Assembly (NCBI RefSeq): GCF_008195825.1
Contig: NZ_CP043329.1
Span: forward strand, 186,001-250,000
Direction: 5' to 3'
Source: Pedobacter aquae
GTDB lineage: Bacteria; Bacteroidota; Bacteroidia; Sphingobacteriales; Sphingobacteriaceae
DNA length: 64,000 nt
The notes under the pieces are model-generated. The model searched no databases. It saw only the letters and a list, made by a program, of their open reading frames with translations, and was not told the DNA's origin. Of the stretch, positions 26,139-37,433 are shown piece by piece (within the stretch, counting starts at the first letter, position 1; every line of letters starts with the position of its first letter). A program made the translations under genes and the position numbers.

Positions 26139-27356
26139 ATGACTACGCCAATAAAATTCGGACTTAAAGCCAATTGGAAGCAATTTACCCTATTGGTTAT
26201 TGTAAATGCTTTCGTAGGGGGAATGGTAGGGTTAGAAAGAAGCATATTGCCCAATTTTGCTCATGAAATATTTGGGATACAGTCTAAAACAGCTATTCTA
26301 TCTTTTATAATTGCATTTGGTATTTCTAAAGCTTTTACTAACTATTTTACAGGTAAATTAGTTAATCAATACGGTCGTAAATCTATCCTTTTAATAGGAT
26401 GGCTTATAGCTATACCTATTCCATTCTTATTAATTTATGCCCCCACTTGGAATTGGGTGACTTTTGCAAATGTTTTATTGGGTATTAGCCAAGGAATAAC
26501 ATGGAGTACAACCATTTTGATGAAAATAGATTTGGTTGGTGAGAAAGATAGAGGTTTTGCTATGGGACTAAATGAGTTTGCTGGTTATTTAGCAGTTGGT
26601 TTAGCTTCATTTTTATCATCTTACTTAGCTGGTAAATACGGTTTTACACCATATATTTTTTATTTAGGTGTTTTGATGTCTGTTTCAGGTTTTATGATAA
26701 GTTTTTGGGCTGTAAACGACACTCAAGAATTTGTAAATGCAGAAAGTAGATTGGTAGTATCTAAGAGCAGTAATAATTCTCATCATATATTTTTAGAGAC
26801 AACTTTTAAGAATAAAACTCTAAGCGCTGTAACACAAGCGGGTTTGGTTAATAATTTAAATGATGGAATGATGTGGGGAATTCTACCTGTTTTTTTATTT
26901 TCTCTTAAATTCTCAGCTTATGATGTAGGACTTATTACAGCAATTTATCCTATGGTATGGGGTATAAGTCAGGTTTTTACAGGTAAACTAGCCGATATCT
27001 ATCATAAGAAACGTATTTTGTTTTTAGGGATGTTCCTACAAGGTTTAGTGATTTTGGTAATGCCATTTATGGATGATTTTATCTCCTTATTTAGTCTTGC
27101 CGCACTATTGGGTTTAGGTACCGCATTAGTTTATCCAACTTTTATCGCAACCATTGCACAAGTTAGTCATCCTAAAGAAAGAGCAGAAAGTATTGGCATA
27201 TTTAGGCTGTGGCGAGATTTGGGTTATGCTTTTGGTGCTATAGTTTCTGGTATAGTTGCAGACTTTTTAGGAATCAATTACGCAATCATTATTGTTGGAA
27301 TACTCACCGTTTTATCAGCTGTGATAATTGGTGTTAGGATGAAAAGTAATTTTTAG
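26139..27356 (+). CDS. MFS transporter of unknown substrate
   Basis: A 405-residue major facilitator with about 12 hydrophobic segments. Motif-A-like loops are visible in the N half (GKLVNQYGRKSILLIGW, near residue 74) and repeated in the C half (GKLADIYHKKRILFLGM). It is preceded by a terminator and followed by a 342-base intergenic region, so it is probably a single-gene unit. No neighbour identifies the substrate; drug or metabolite efflux is possible. Confidence 0.82.
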   Translation: MTTPIKFGLKANWKQFTLLVIVNAFVGGMVGLERSILPNFAHEIFGIQSKTAILSFIIAFGISKAFTNYFTGKLVNQYGRKSILLIGWLIAIPIPFLLIYAPTWNWVTFANVLLGISQGITWSTTILMKIDLVGEKDRGFAMGLNEFAGYLAVGLASFLSSYLAGKYGFTPYIFYLGVLMSVSGFMISFWAVNDTQEFVNAESRLVVSKSSNNSHHIFLETTFKNKTLSAVTQAGLVNNLNDGMMWGILPVFLFSLKFSAYDVGLITAIYPMVWGISQVFTGKLADIYHKKRILFLGMFLQGLVILVMPFMDDFISLFSLAALLGLGTALVYPTFIATIAQVSHPKERAESIGIFRLWRDLGYAFGAIVSGIVADFLGINYAIIIVGILTVLSAVIIGVRMKSNF

Positions 27357-27698
27357 TCATATAGTTCATCACCGTAATTTTTAAAGTATTTAACTCACGA
27401 ATACTGGTATCCCAAAGCTTTCTTAATAAAATAACTAAATGCTCTTATTGAGTCTAATTACCTAAGTGTTCTTATTCCCTAATTTATAAATGCTACGATT
27501 AAGTTATTGAAAACCGTTCCTTAATTATCTATTTGAACATTTGTTCTATACATTTATTCAATAATAAGCCTAGCTGCCCGTCTCTGCAACTAATTTTACA
27601 ATCGTAATAATAACCAACTAAATTATAAAAGCCGAAAGTCAAATTCATAATCCGCCTAATAATTTATTCAATTGTTAGGCAAAATAAAATTCAATTTT
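27357..27698. other. Intergenic regulatory region ahead of the xylan locus
   Basis: No open frame or RNA gene was recognised in these 342 bases. They hold two imperfect 14-base direct repeats, TAAATGCTCTTATT at 27436-27449 and TAAGTGTTCTTATT at 27463-27476 (27 bases apart, two mismatches), and an inverted repeat GAACA-TT-TGTTC at 27535-27546. A clear -33/-7 promoter was not identified. Confidence 0.5.
27535..27546. repeat. Inverted repeat GAACATTTGTTC, candidate operator
   Basis: Perfect five-base arms GAACA/TGTTC with a two-base spacer, 152 bases upstream of the first GH43 gene. The same arms recur at 34728-34739, 162 bases upstream of the GH95 gene, and with one arm mismatch at 49594-49605. 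Confidence 0.45.
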
Positions 27699-28814
27699 AT
27701 GAAATCTAAATATTTTTTAATTACTGCAATTGCTTGCACAATTTATTCTTGTGGGCAAAAAAACGCCAATGGAAATGCAGATAATGTAGCTGAAAACAGC
27801 TTAGTTGATACGCCATCTTTTGCAAATTCAATTTCACAGCCTTTAATTACACAACGTTTTAGTGCCGATCCCTCTGCTCATGTTTTTGATGGAAAAATAT
27901 TTGTTTATCCCTCTCATGATTATGATGCTGGTGTACCTGAAAATGATAATGGAGATCATTTTGCTATGAAAGACTACTACGTTTATTCAATGGATAGTGT
28001 TGGTGGTGATGTTACTGATCACGGAATGGTACTTTCAGTTGAGGATGTGCCCTGGGCAAGTGGCCAACTTTGGGCTCCAGACATCGCTTATAAAAATGGC
28101 AAGTATTATTTTTATTTCCCTGCTCGAGACAAAGAGGGCATATTTAGAATCGGTGTTGCAGAAGGTAGTAAGCCTCAGGGGCCTTTTAAAGCAAACCCAC
28201 AATATATCAAAAATAGTTTCAGTATAGATCCTGCAGTATTTACCGATACAGATGGAAAATCATATATGTATTTTGGCGGTATTTGGGGTGGACAATTGCA
28301 AAAATGGGCAACTGGGACATTTGATGCAAATGCATCTGCAACTGATTTAGAAAAAGACAATCAGCCAGCTTTGGCACCAAAAATTGCTAGGCTAGCAGAT
28401 AATATGACAGAGTTTGCCGAGCTACCAAAAGATGTTAAAATTGTAGATGAGAATGGTAAAGAGTTTTTGGGGGGTGACCATGAAAAACGCTTTTTCGAAG
28501 CTTCTTGGATGCATAAATACAATGGTAAATATTACTTTTCTTATTCAACAGGAGATACTCATTTATTATGTTATGCTATTGGTGATAACCCATACGGACC
28601 ATTTACCTATCAGGGTGTGATTATGAGACCAGTTATTGGTTGGACAACTCACCATTCTATAGTTAATTTTAAAAATAAATGGTTTTTGTTTTACCACGAC
28701 ACCCAAATATCTAAAGGTAAAACGCACCTTAGAAATGTGAAAGTAACGGAATTAAAATATGATAAAGAAGGAAAAATTTTAGAAATCGATCCGTATGCAG
28801 CTGCTACTAAATAA
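27699..28814 (+). CDS. GH43 lipoprotein, probable beta-xylosidase/arabinofuranosidase
   Basis: A 371-residue single-domain five-bladed propeller. A lipobox-like IYSC places the lipidated Cys at 18, so surface or periplasmic attachment is likely. The catalytic triad is visible: base Asp57 in FSADPSA, pKa-modulating Asp177 in SIDPAVF, acid Glu267 in FFEASW. The pattern resembles GH43 subfamily 1. The start was chosen at ATG 27699, where the signal begins; a TTG at 27672 in frame adds residues without a signal. It is the first gene of the xylan locus, 45 bases before the GH3 gene, and would remove xylose or arabinose from xylo-oligosaccharides. Confidence 0.88.
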   Translation: MKSKYFLITAIACTIYSCGQKNANGNADNVAENSLVDTPSFANSISQPLITQRFSADPSAHVFDGKIFVYPSHDYDAGVPENDNGDHFAMKDYYVYSMDSVGGDVTDHGMVLSVEDVPWASGQLWAPDIAYKNGKYYFYFPARDKEGIFRIGVAEGSKPQGPFKANPQYIKNSFSIDPAVFTDTDGKSYMYFGGIWGGQLQKWATGTFDANASATDLEKDNQPALAPKIARLADNMTEFAELPKDVKIVDENGKEFLGGDHEKRFFEASWMHKYNGKYYFSYSTGDTHLLCYAIGDNPYGPFTYQGVIMRPVIGWTTHHSIVNFKNKWFLFYHDTQISKGKTHLRNVKVTELKYDKEGKILEIDPYAAATK

Positions 28815-28859
28815 TAAATAAGGCTGTACATTTTAATTATTTTATTCAATTATTATTTA

Positions 28860-31490
28860 ATGAAAAAGAATATTTTTTTGTTTACCGTTACTGTTATAGT
28901 GGCTTTTTGTGCTCCTCATTCATCAAAAGCACAAAACACAGTTTTTCCTTATCAAAATTATAGTCTTACGTTTGAGGAGAGAGTTGCTGACCTAGTTTCT
29001 AGGATGACTTTAGAAGAAAAAGTATCGCAAATGTTAAACTCTTCACCTGCAATTCCTCGTTTACAAATACCTGCTTACGATTGGTGGAACGAAACTTTAC
29101 ATGGAGTTGCTCGTACGCCGTTTAGGGTAACCGTTTATCCACAAGCTATTGCTATGGCAGCAACTTTTGATAGCACTTCTTTATTTAAGATGGCTCATTA
29201 TTCGGCTTTAGAAGGCCGGGCTATTTATAACAAAGCGGTAGAAACTGAAAGAACAAACGAAAGATATTTAGGCTTGACGTATTGGACACCAAATATTAAT
29301 ATTTTTAGGGATCCACGGTGGGGAAGAGGGCAAGAAACATATGGTGAAGATCCTTTTTTAACTTCTATGCTTGGCGATGCTTTCGTAAGAGGATTACAAG
29401 GAAATGATTCTAAGTATTTGCTAGCGGCTGCTTGCGCAAAACATTATGCAGTACATAGCGGTCCAGAACCTTCTCGCCATGTTTTTGATGTTGATGTTAA
29501 CGCTTATGACTTATGGGACACCTACTTACCCGCTTTTAAAAAGTTAGTGGTAGATTCTAAAGTAGCTGGTGTAATGTGTGCTTATAACGCTTTTAGAACA
29601 CAACCTTGTTGTGCAAGCGATATTTTAATGACAGATATTCTTAGAAATCAGTGGGGATTTAAAGGTTATGTAACTTCGGATTGCTGGGCAATTGATGATT
29701 TTTTTAAAAATCATAAAACACATCCAAATGCTGCAAGTGCCTCCGCAGATGCTGTTTTTCATGGAACAGATTTAGATTGTGGAACCGAGGCTTACAAAGC
29801 TTTAGTTACGGCTGTAAAAGAAGGATTAATTAAAGAAAATCAGATAGATGTTTCTGTAGAACGTTTATTCATGATTCGTTTTAGATTAGGAATGTTCGAT
29901 CCACCTGCGTTAGTTAAGTATGCACAAATGCCAATCTCAAAATTAGAAGCTCCTGAGCATAAAGCTCATGCTTTAAAAATGGCTCAACAATCTATAGTTT
30001 TATTAAAAAATCAAAATAAAGTTTTACCATTAAGCAAAAGCTTAAAAAAGATTGTGGTTTTAGGTCCAAACGCTGATAACTCCATCTCTATTTTAGGAAA
30101 TTACAATGGTATACCTACTAAATTAACAACCATTTTACAAGGTATTAAAGATAAAGTAGGAAAAGATACTGAAATAGTTTATGAGAAAGCAGTAAATTTT
30201 ACTAATGATACTTTGTTAGTTTACAGAGATTTAAGCAGGTTTTATTCTTTCGAAAATACATCAGGTTTTAAAGCCGAGTATTTTAATAATAAAGAGTTAA
30301 ATGGTAATCCAGTTATCTCAAAAAGAGAAAAAGATTTAAATCACCTTTGGCAAGAAGGCGAGAAAATTGAAGGCGTATTAAATGCGAATAATTTTTCTGC
30401 TCGTTATGTGACTGATTTTAAAGCTGAAAAATCAGAAAGTTTAACTTTTGAATTGGAAGCAGATGATGGTTATCGTTTTTACATTAATAATAAGCTATTA
30501 ATAAATGCTTGGACCAGAAACAGATGGGGTGCTAAAACTTTAAAGTTTGATGTTAAAAAAGACTCTACTTATGCTTTAAAAGTAGAATATTGGCAAGGCG
30601 AAGGTAAGGGAAATGTAAGATTAAGCGTTGGCGATTACCAGCGTACAGATTTTAACGCACTAATACAAAGAACTAGCGATGCCGATGTTTATATTTTTGT
30701 TGGTGGAATCTCTCCGCAATTAGAAGGCGAAGAAATGACGGTGAATTATCCAGGGTTTTTAGGTGGCGATAGAACATCTATCATGTTACCCAAAGTACAA
30801 ACTGATTTAATGAAGGCAATCAACCAAACAGGGAAACCATTGGTTTTTGTAATGATGACCGGAAGTGCTATTGCTACACCTTGGGAATCTGAAAATGTAC
30901 CTGCTATTGTTAACGCTTGGTATGGTGGTCAGGCTGCTGGTGAAGCTTTATCTGATGTGATTTTTGGAGATTATAATCCTGCTGGAAGATTACCAATAAC
31001 TTTTTATAAAAGTGATGCTGATTTAGCCTCATTTGAAGATTATGGAATGGCTAATCGTACTTATCGTTATTTTAAAGGAACTCCTTTATATGGTTTCGGA
31101 TATGGTTTAAGCTATACCAATTTTAAATATAGTGGTTTAAAAATCAGTAAAAATACTGATGATGCTGGCCTGTTAAATATTTCAGTGAAGATAAAAAATA
31201 CAGGCGCTTTAGCAGGAGAGGAGGTTCCGCAATTGTATTTAATGAATCAAAATAGCGAAATAAAAACGGCTCTTAAATCTTTAAAAGGTTTCAAAAGAAT
31301 ATCTTTAAAATCCGGCGAAACAAAAAGAGTAAGCTTTACCCTAACCCCTCAAGATTTATCTTATGTTGATGAATCGGGCGAATCGAAGCCGTTAAACGGG
31401 AGTTTAAATTTGTTTGTAGGTGGCTCGCAGCCTGATGAGAAAAACGAGACCACAAGTAATACAGTTAAAAAGACTTTAAACATCAGATAA
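28860..31490 (+). CDS. GH3 beta-xylosidase-like enzyme with PA14 insert
   Basis: An 876-residue exported enzyme (signal peptide about 1-24, ending SKAQ). The N-terminal GH3 barrel carries ETHLHG-like WNETLHGVAR near 76, GRGQETYGEDP near 155 and the nucleophile Asp274 in VTSDCWAID. The second domain begins near residue 385 and is split by a PA14 domain (about 465-605, FKAEYFNNKELNG to WQGEGKGNVRL). A fibronectin-III-like tail follows (TNFKYSGLKISK, SLKSGETKRVSFTL). Bacterial GH3 enzymes with this layout are mostly beta-xylosidases, sometimes with beta-glucosidase activity, and the PA14 domain shapes the active-site rim. Operon context supports xylosidase. Confidence 0.9.
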   Translation: MKKNIFLFTVTVIVAFCAPHSSKAQNTVFPYQNYSLTFEERVADLVSRMTLEEKVSQMLNSSPAIPRLQIPAYDWWNETLHGVARTPFRVTVYPQAIAMAATFDSTSLFKMAHYSALEGRAIYNKAVETERTNERYLGLTYWTPNINIFRDPRWGRGQETYGEDPFLTSMLGDAFVRGLQGNDSKYLLAAACAKHYAVHSGPEPSRHVFDVDVNAYDLWDTYLPAFKKLVVDSKVAGVMCAYNAFRTQPCCASDILMTDILRNQWGFKGYVTSDCWAIDDFFKNHKTHPNAASASADAVFHGTDLDCGTEAYKALVTAVKEGLIKENQIDVSVERLFMIRFRLGMFDPPALVKYAQMPISKLEAPEHKAHALKMAQQSIVLLKNQNKVLPLSKSLKKIVVLGPNADNSISILGNYNGIPTKLTTILQGIKDKVGKDTEIVYEKAVNFTNDTLLVYRDLSRFYSFENTSGFKAEYFNNKELNGNPVISKREKDLNHLWQEGEKIEGVLNANNFSARYVTDFKAEKSESLTFELEADDGYRFYINNKLLINAWTRNRWGAKTLKFDVKKDSTYALKVEYWQGEGKGNVRLSVGDYQRTDFNALIQRTSDADVYIFVGGISPQLEGEEMTVNYPGFLGGDRTSIMLPKVQTDLMKAINQTGKPLVFVMMTGSAIATPWESENVPAIVNAWYGGQAAGEALSDVIFGDYNPAGRLPITFYKSDADLASFEDYGMANRTYRYFKGTPLYGFGYGLSYTNFKYSGLKISKNTDDAGLLNISVKIKNTGALAGEEVPQLYLMNQNSEIKTALKSLKGFKRISLKSGETKRVSFTLTPQDLSYVDESGESKPLNGSLNLFVGGSQPDEKNETTSNTVKKTLNIR

Positions 31491-31503
31491 TTTAAATCGA
31501 AAT

Positions 31504-33590
31504 ATGAAAAAAATTATTTGTCTGTTTTTAAGCATTCTTTTAAACCATCATTTAATGGCCGATGATGCCCATCAATTATGGTTAAAATCAAAGCCTGCTA
31601 AGTCAGTTACTGTAATATCATCTAAAAGATCTGAGCTCATTAATAAAGCTATTGAGGAATTAAAAAATGGTTGGCAAAGTGAGTCAAATTCTAAAATCGA
31701 ATTGATTATAAAGAAAAATTCAGAGATAAAAAAAGATGGTTTTAAGCTAACCGAAAGCAGCATTGAAGCCAATTCAGAAATTGGTTTATTATATGGTACT
31801 TTTGAATTATTACGTCAGCAAAACTCGCAAAAAAATGTTAATTACAAGGTTTATAATCCATCCTACCAAAATCGAATTTTAAACCATTGGGATAATTTAG
31901 ATGGTTCTGTTGAGCGTGGTTATGCTGGGAATTCCATTTTTTGGAAGGGCGATGCAAATGTCACTATCACCCAAAATGACCTTAAAAGATGGCAAGAATA
32001 TGCTAGAGCAAATGCTTCTGTAGGCATTAACGGAGCAGTATTAAATAATGTAAATGCTTCTCCAAAAATACTTTCTAAGCAAAATCTGCTGCGTTTTAAA
32101 GCTATAGCTGATGAATTAAGAGCTTACGGAATTACTACTTATTTATCAGTCAATTTTTCTTCACCAGCTAGTTTGGGAGGTTTAGAGACATCAGACCCGT
32201 TAAATCCGAAAGTTAAAGCTTGGTGGGTAGCAAAAGCTAAAGAAATTTATGGCTTAGTACCAGATTTTGGAGGTTTTTTGGTAAAAGCAAATAGCGAAGG
32301 GCAGCCTGGTCCTCAAGATTTTGGACGTACACATGCTGATGGTGCTAACATGATGGCCGATGCTTTAAAACCTTATGGTGGAATCGTAATGTGGAGAGCT
32401 TTCGTTTACAGTCCATCAGATAAAGAAGATCGGGCAAAACAAGCTTACAATGAGTTTATGCCCTTTGATGGAAAGTTTAACGATAATGTGATTGTTCAGG
32501 TAAAAAACGGACCAATAGATTTTCAACCTCGCGAACCATTTAGTCCGCTTTTTGGGGCAATGAAAAAAACAACAACCATGGTGGAGGTTCAAATTACCCA
32601 GGAATATTTAGGCCATGCTAATCAATTGGCTTTTTTGGCACCCATGTGGGAGGAATTTTTAAAATCTGATACTTACCAAGCCGGCAAAAATAGTACTGTT
32701 GCAAAAACTACCGATGGCAGTATTTTTAACCAAAAATACTCAGCAATTGCAGGCGTAGCAAATATTGGTTTAGCTAATAATTGGTGTGGATACAACTTTG
32801 GTCAGGCAAATTGGTTTGCATTTGGGCGCTTAGCTTGGGACAATACCTTAAGCAGTGAAAAGATTGCAGAAGAATGGATTAAATTAACTTTTGAGCCTCA
32901 GAATCTAATAAAAAGTAATGCCGAATGGGATTCTCAATTTTTAAATCCCGTAAAGCAAATGATGTTGGATAGCTGGGAAACAGTTATTAATTATTCTATG
33001 CCTTTGGGTTTACATCATATTTTTTCTGCTCATCATCATTTTGGTCCTGGGCCATGGTGGGCACCAAAAGACGCTCGTCCAGATTGGACACCTCCTTATT
33101 ATCATCAAGCAGATAATTTTGGTATTGGATTTAACCGAACAATAAGTGGAAGTGATGCCGTTAATCAATATCACGAACCCTTAGCTTCAACACTAAGTAA
33201 TTTAAGCACCTGCCCCGAAAAATATTTGCTTTGGTTCCATCATGTATCATGGAAACATCAAATGAATAGTGGAAGAACCCTGTGGGACGAACTTTGCTAC
33301 CGTTATGATAGTGGGGTAAATGAAGTGAGAAACTTCCAAAAAAATGGGATAAAGTCAATCAGTATGTTGATAAACAGTGTTTTACAGAGATGCAAAATAT
33401 ATTAAAGCAACAAGCTTTTGATGCACAAGTTTACAAAGATGCCTGTTTATTATACTTTCAACAGTTTAGTAAAATGCCAATTCCTTATGAGTTAGAAAGA
33501 CCAATTTATCAATTGGAATATTTACAAAATGTAGACCCTCGTTTAATTTATCAAGGTGGGTCAAATTATAAATCAATCGAAAAAAGATGA
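31504..33590 (+). CDS. GH67 alpha-glucuronidase, frameshifted near the C-terminus
   Basis: Removes (4-O-methyl)glucuronic acid from the non-reducing end of xylo-oligosaccharides. A signal peptide is predicted (about 1-19). Catalytic residues of the family are recognisable: acid Glu265 in KANSEGQPGP and the base pair Asp339 (NGPIDFQ) and Glu367 (ITQEYLG), 28 residues apart as in known GH67 enzymes. The first frame ends at 33405 with a non-family tail; the missing C-terminus (CFTEMQNILKQQAF, then KDACLLYFQQFSKMPIP) continues in another frame to 33590. Adding one A to the A7 run at 33338-33344 restores FQKKWDKVNQYV and a 695-residue protein. The small second frame is therefore not a separate gene. 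Confidence 0.9.
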
Positions 33591-33637
33591 TTTTTTTAAT
33601 ACTGTCTGACTAAATATCGATAGGAGCAAAAACCTAA

Positions 33638-34531
<894 letters not shown>

Positions 34532-34901
34532 AGTTTATCGATTTAAATTTAGAGTAAGGGAAAAATATAGTTTCATTGCGTATTCCAAATGCTCAAAGTT
34601 TTTTAAAACATAAATAAATATTACCCACGTTTTAATAACCTAAAAAAATCTAAACGCCATTTTAAAATAACAAATAACCCATAACCCTTTATAAATCCTT
34701 TTTATTGAACATTTCTATCGGTATCGTGAACATATGTTCTAGTGTTAGGTAGCTTTTGTGGCTATTTTTGAAATACAATTATAAAATGTTTAAACTTTTA
34801 TCAAGGTTTTATTTAATGCAATAAACTTCATGTTTTCTATTCGAAGACTATTGTTAATAGTTAAAAATTAAAGCCCTAAAGATATTATCCAACATATTAG
34901 G
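34532..34901. other. Intergenic region ahead of the GH95 gene
   Basis: 370 AT-rich bases without a recognisable gene. The only structured signal is the inverted repeat GAACA-TA-TGTTC at 34728-34739, with an extra half site TTGAACATTTCTA just upstream and a -7-like TAGCTTTTG about 20 bases downstream. It probably contains the promoter of the GH95-to-GH43 block. Confidence 0.5.
34728..34739. repeat. Inverted repeat GAACATATGTTC, candidate operator
   Basis: A fully palindromic 12-mer with the same arms as the site at 27535 and a similar distance to the next start codon (162 versus 152 bases). The shared TA after the right arm extends the similarity to GTTCTA. Confidence 0.45.
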
Positions 34902-37400
34902 ATGAATTGTAAACTCAACTACCATACACTAAAATTAATTTTAACTACTGTGTTTTTTGGAGTTTACAACCTTTATGCTCAAAATAAAAGCGATAATTAT
35001 TCTTTAAAATTATGGTATAATCAGCCCTCAGGTAAAGTTTGGGAAAATGCTTTGCCGGTAGGGAATGGGTTTTTAGGAGCCATGGTTTATGGTAATGTAG
35101 TTGATGAAACCATCCAATTAAACGAGAATACCGTTTGGAGCGGTAGCCCCAATAGAAATGATAACCCAATGTTGTTAGATTCTTTGGCACTGATAAGAAA
35201 ATTAATTTTTGATGGAAAACGTAAACAAGCAGAAGTATTAGCTAACAAGGCAATGATCAGTAAAAAATCTCAAGGACAAGCTTTTCAGCCTGTAGGCGAA
35301 TTAAACTTGAAATTTGAAGGTCATCAAGATTATAAAAATTTCACCCGTTCACTCGATATTTCTAAAGCAATAAGTATCACTACTTACACTGTAGACGATG
35401 TTACTTATACCCGAGAGGTTATTGCTTCTTTTGTTGATAGAGCTATCATTCTTCGTATCACAGCAAATAAAGCTAAAAGTATTTCTTTTACTGCTGCATA
35501 CACTTCGGTACAGCCAAAAGCGGTATTTAATACCAATTCTAATAATCAATTATTGATTGAGGGCACTACAACCGATCATGAAGGAGTAAAAGGAGGAGTT
35601 CGTTTTTGTGGAGTTTCTTTAATTAAAAGTATTGGTGGGAATGTATCAGCAACAGAGAAAAGTATTTTAGTAAGTAATGCCGATGAAGCTACTATCTACA
35701 TCTCTATAGCTACAAATTTTAATAATTATAACGATTTAAGCGGAAATGAAGTTGAAAGAGCTCATCAATATCTAAACCAAGTTTCGGTAAAATCATTCGA
35801 TACTATCTTAAAGGCTCACGTTCCGGAATATCAAAGATATTTTAATCGGGTTAAACTAAATTTAGGCACATCAGAAGCAGGTAAATTACCTACAAACGAA
35901 CGTTTAAAAAACTTTAACTCCACTTTTGATCCCGAATTGGTTTCATTGTATTATCAATACGGCAGGTATTTACTTATATCCTCTTCTCAACCGGGCGGAC
36001 AACCGGCAAACCTACAGGGAATTTGGAATAACAAGCTTTATCCGCCTTGGGATAGTAAATATACTATCAATATTAATGCAGAGATGAATTATTGGCCTGC
36101 CGAGAAAACCAATCTTTCAGAGCTTCATACTCCTTTTTTAGAAATGGTGAAAGAGCTTTCAATCACAGGAAAACAAACTGCAAAAAGCATGTACGGGGCT
36201 AGAGGATGGATGGCACATCACAACACCGATATTTGGCGTAGTACTGGTGCTGTTGATGGCGCTTTTTGGGGCGCTTGGAACCAAGGTGGCGGATGGACAA
36301 GTCAGCATTTGTGGGAACATTTTTTATATACTGGCGACACCAAATATCTTGCTTCTGTTTATGATGCTATTAAGTGTGCAGCATTGTTTTATGTGGATTT
36401 TTTGATTGAGCATCCCGAGAATAAATATTTGGTAATTAACCCAGATAGCTCGCCAGAAAATGCGCCAGAAGCGCACCAAGGTTCTTCTATAGACGTGGGT
36501 ACAACCATGACTAATCAAATAACTTTTGATGTTTTTAGTACCACAATTAAAGCTGCTCAAATTCTTAAAAAAGACAAACAATTTATTGATACTTTAAAAC
36601 AAATGCGTAGCCGTTTAGCGCCTATGCAGATTGGGAAATTTAGTCAGCTGCAAGAGTGGTTAGATGATGTAGATAGCCCAAACGATCAGCATCGCCACAT
36701 TTCTCACTTATATGGCTTGTTCCCATCAAATCAAATTTCTCCTTATCGTACACCTAAATTGTATAGTGCAGCAAAAAATACTTTGCTGCAACGCGGTGAT
36801 GTTTCTACAGGATGGAGCATGGGCTGGAAAGTAAATTGGTGGGCAAAAATGTTAGATGGCAATCATGCTTATAAATTGATTAAAGACCAATTAACACCTG
36901 TAGGAACTATTGCAGGTGGAGGTGGAACTTACAATAATCTTTTTGATGCACATCCGCCCTTCCAAATTGATGGAAATTTTGGTTGTACCTCTGGAATTAC
37001 CGAAATGTTGATGCAAAGTGCTGATGGAACATTACACTTGTTACCTGCTTTACCTGATGTTTGGCTAGCTTATGGAAGTGTAGCCGGATTAAAAGCTAGA
37101 GGTGGTTTCGAAATAACCGCAATGGAATGGAAAGATGGGAAATTGATGAACGCTATTATAAAATCAGATTTGGGTGGCAATTTAAGATTGAGGTTGCCTA
37201 ATCAAATGAAATTATCTAATGGGAAAAAGATAAATAAAGCTACTGGAGATAATGATAATCCATTTTATCAAACTGAAAATATAGCCGAACCGCTTGTTTC
37301 TGAAAAGGCCATCATTACACCACCTCAGTTAAAAGCTACTTTATTATATGATATTAAAACCAAAAAAGGTAGTTTTTACCATCTAGTTTTAGCAGAATAA
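34902..37400 (+). CDS. GH95 family alpha-L-fucosidase/alpha-L-galactosidase
   Basis: An 832-residue exported enzyme (signal peptide about 1-27, ending LYAQ). The GH95 layout is clear: N-terminal super-sandwich beginning [20 protein letters not shown] and [11 protein letters not shown] (about 35-90), then the alpha/alpha-barrel with [18 protein letters not shown] near 368, [10 protein letters not shown] near 432 and [12 protein letters not shown] near 510, and a C-terminal beta-sandwich. Family members remove terminal alpha-1,2-L-fucose or, in xylan loci, L-galactose, which is the likelier role here as corn-type xylans carry L-galactose side chains. It opens the second block of the locus. Specificity is inference. 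Confidence 0.9.
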   Translation: MNCKLNYHTLKLILTTVFFGVYNLYAQNKSDNYSLKLWYNQPSGKVWENALPVGNGFLGAMVYGNVVDETIQLNENTVWSGSPNRNDNPMLLDSLALIRKLIFDGKRKQAEVLANKAMISKKSQGQAFQPVGELNLKFEGHQDYKNFTRSLDISKAISITTYTVDDVTYTREVIASFVDRAIILRITANKAKSISFTAAYTSVQPKAVFNTNSNNQLLIEGTTTDHEGVKGGVRFCGVSLIKSIGGNVSATEKSILVSNADEATIYISIATNFNNYNDLSGNEVERAHQYLNQVSVKSFDTILKAHVPEYQRYFNRVKLNLGTSEAGKLPTNERLKNFNSTFDPELVSLYYQYGRYLLISSSQPGGQPANLQGIWNNKLYPPWDSKYTININAEMNYWPAEKTNLSELHTPFLEMVKELSITGKQTAKSMYGARGWMAHHNTDIWRSTGAVDGAFWGAWNQGGGWTSQHLWEHFLYTGDTKYLASVYDAIKCAALFYVDFLIEHPENKYLVINPDSSPENAPEAHQGSSIDVGTTMTNQITFDVFSTTIKAAQILKKDKQFIDTLKQMRSRLAPMQIGKFSQLQEWLDDVDSPNDQHRHISHLYGLFPSNQISPYRTPKLYSAAKNTLLQRGDVSTGWSMGWKVNWWAKMLDGNHAYKLIKDQLTPVGTIAGGGGTYNNLFDAHPPFQIDGNFGCTSGITEMLMQSADGTLHLLPALPDVWLAYGSVAGLKARGGFEITAMEWKDGKLMNAIIKSDLGGNLRLRLPNQMKLSNGKKINKATGDNDNPFYQTENIAEPLVSEKAIITPPQLKATLLYDIKTKKGSFYHLVLAE

Positions 37401-37433
37401 TGAAATATTAAATTAACCAAACCAATTAAACAA

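Noticed and set aside
33390-33590. Separate 66-residue gene after GH67
   Set aside because: Its sequence is the conserved GH67 C-terminus; it belongs to the preceding gene after a one-base frame correction.
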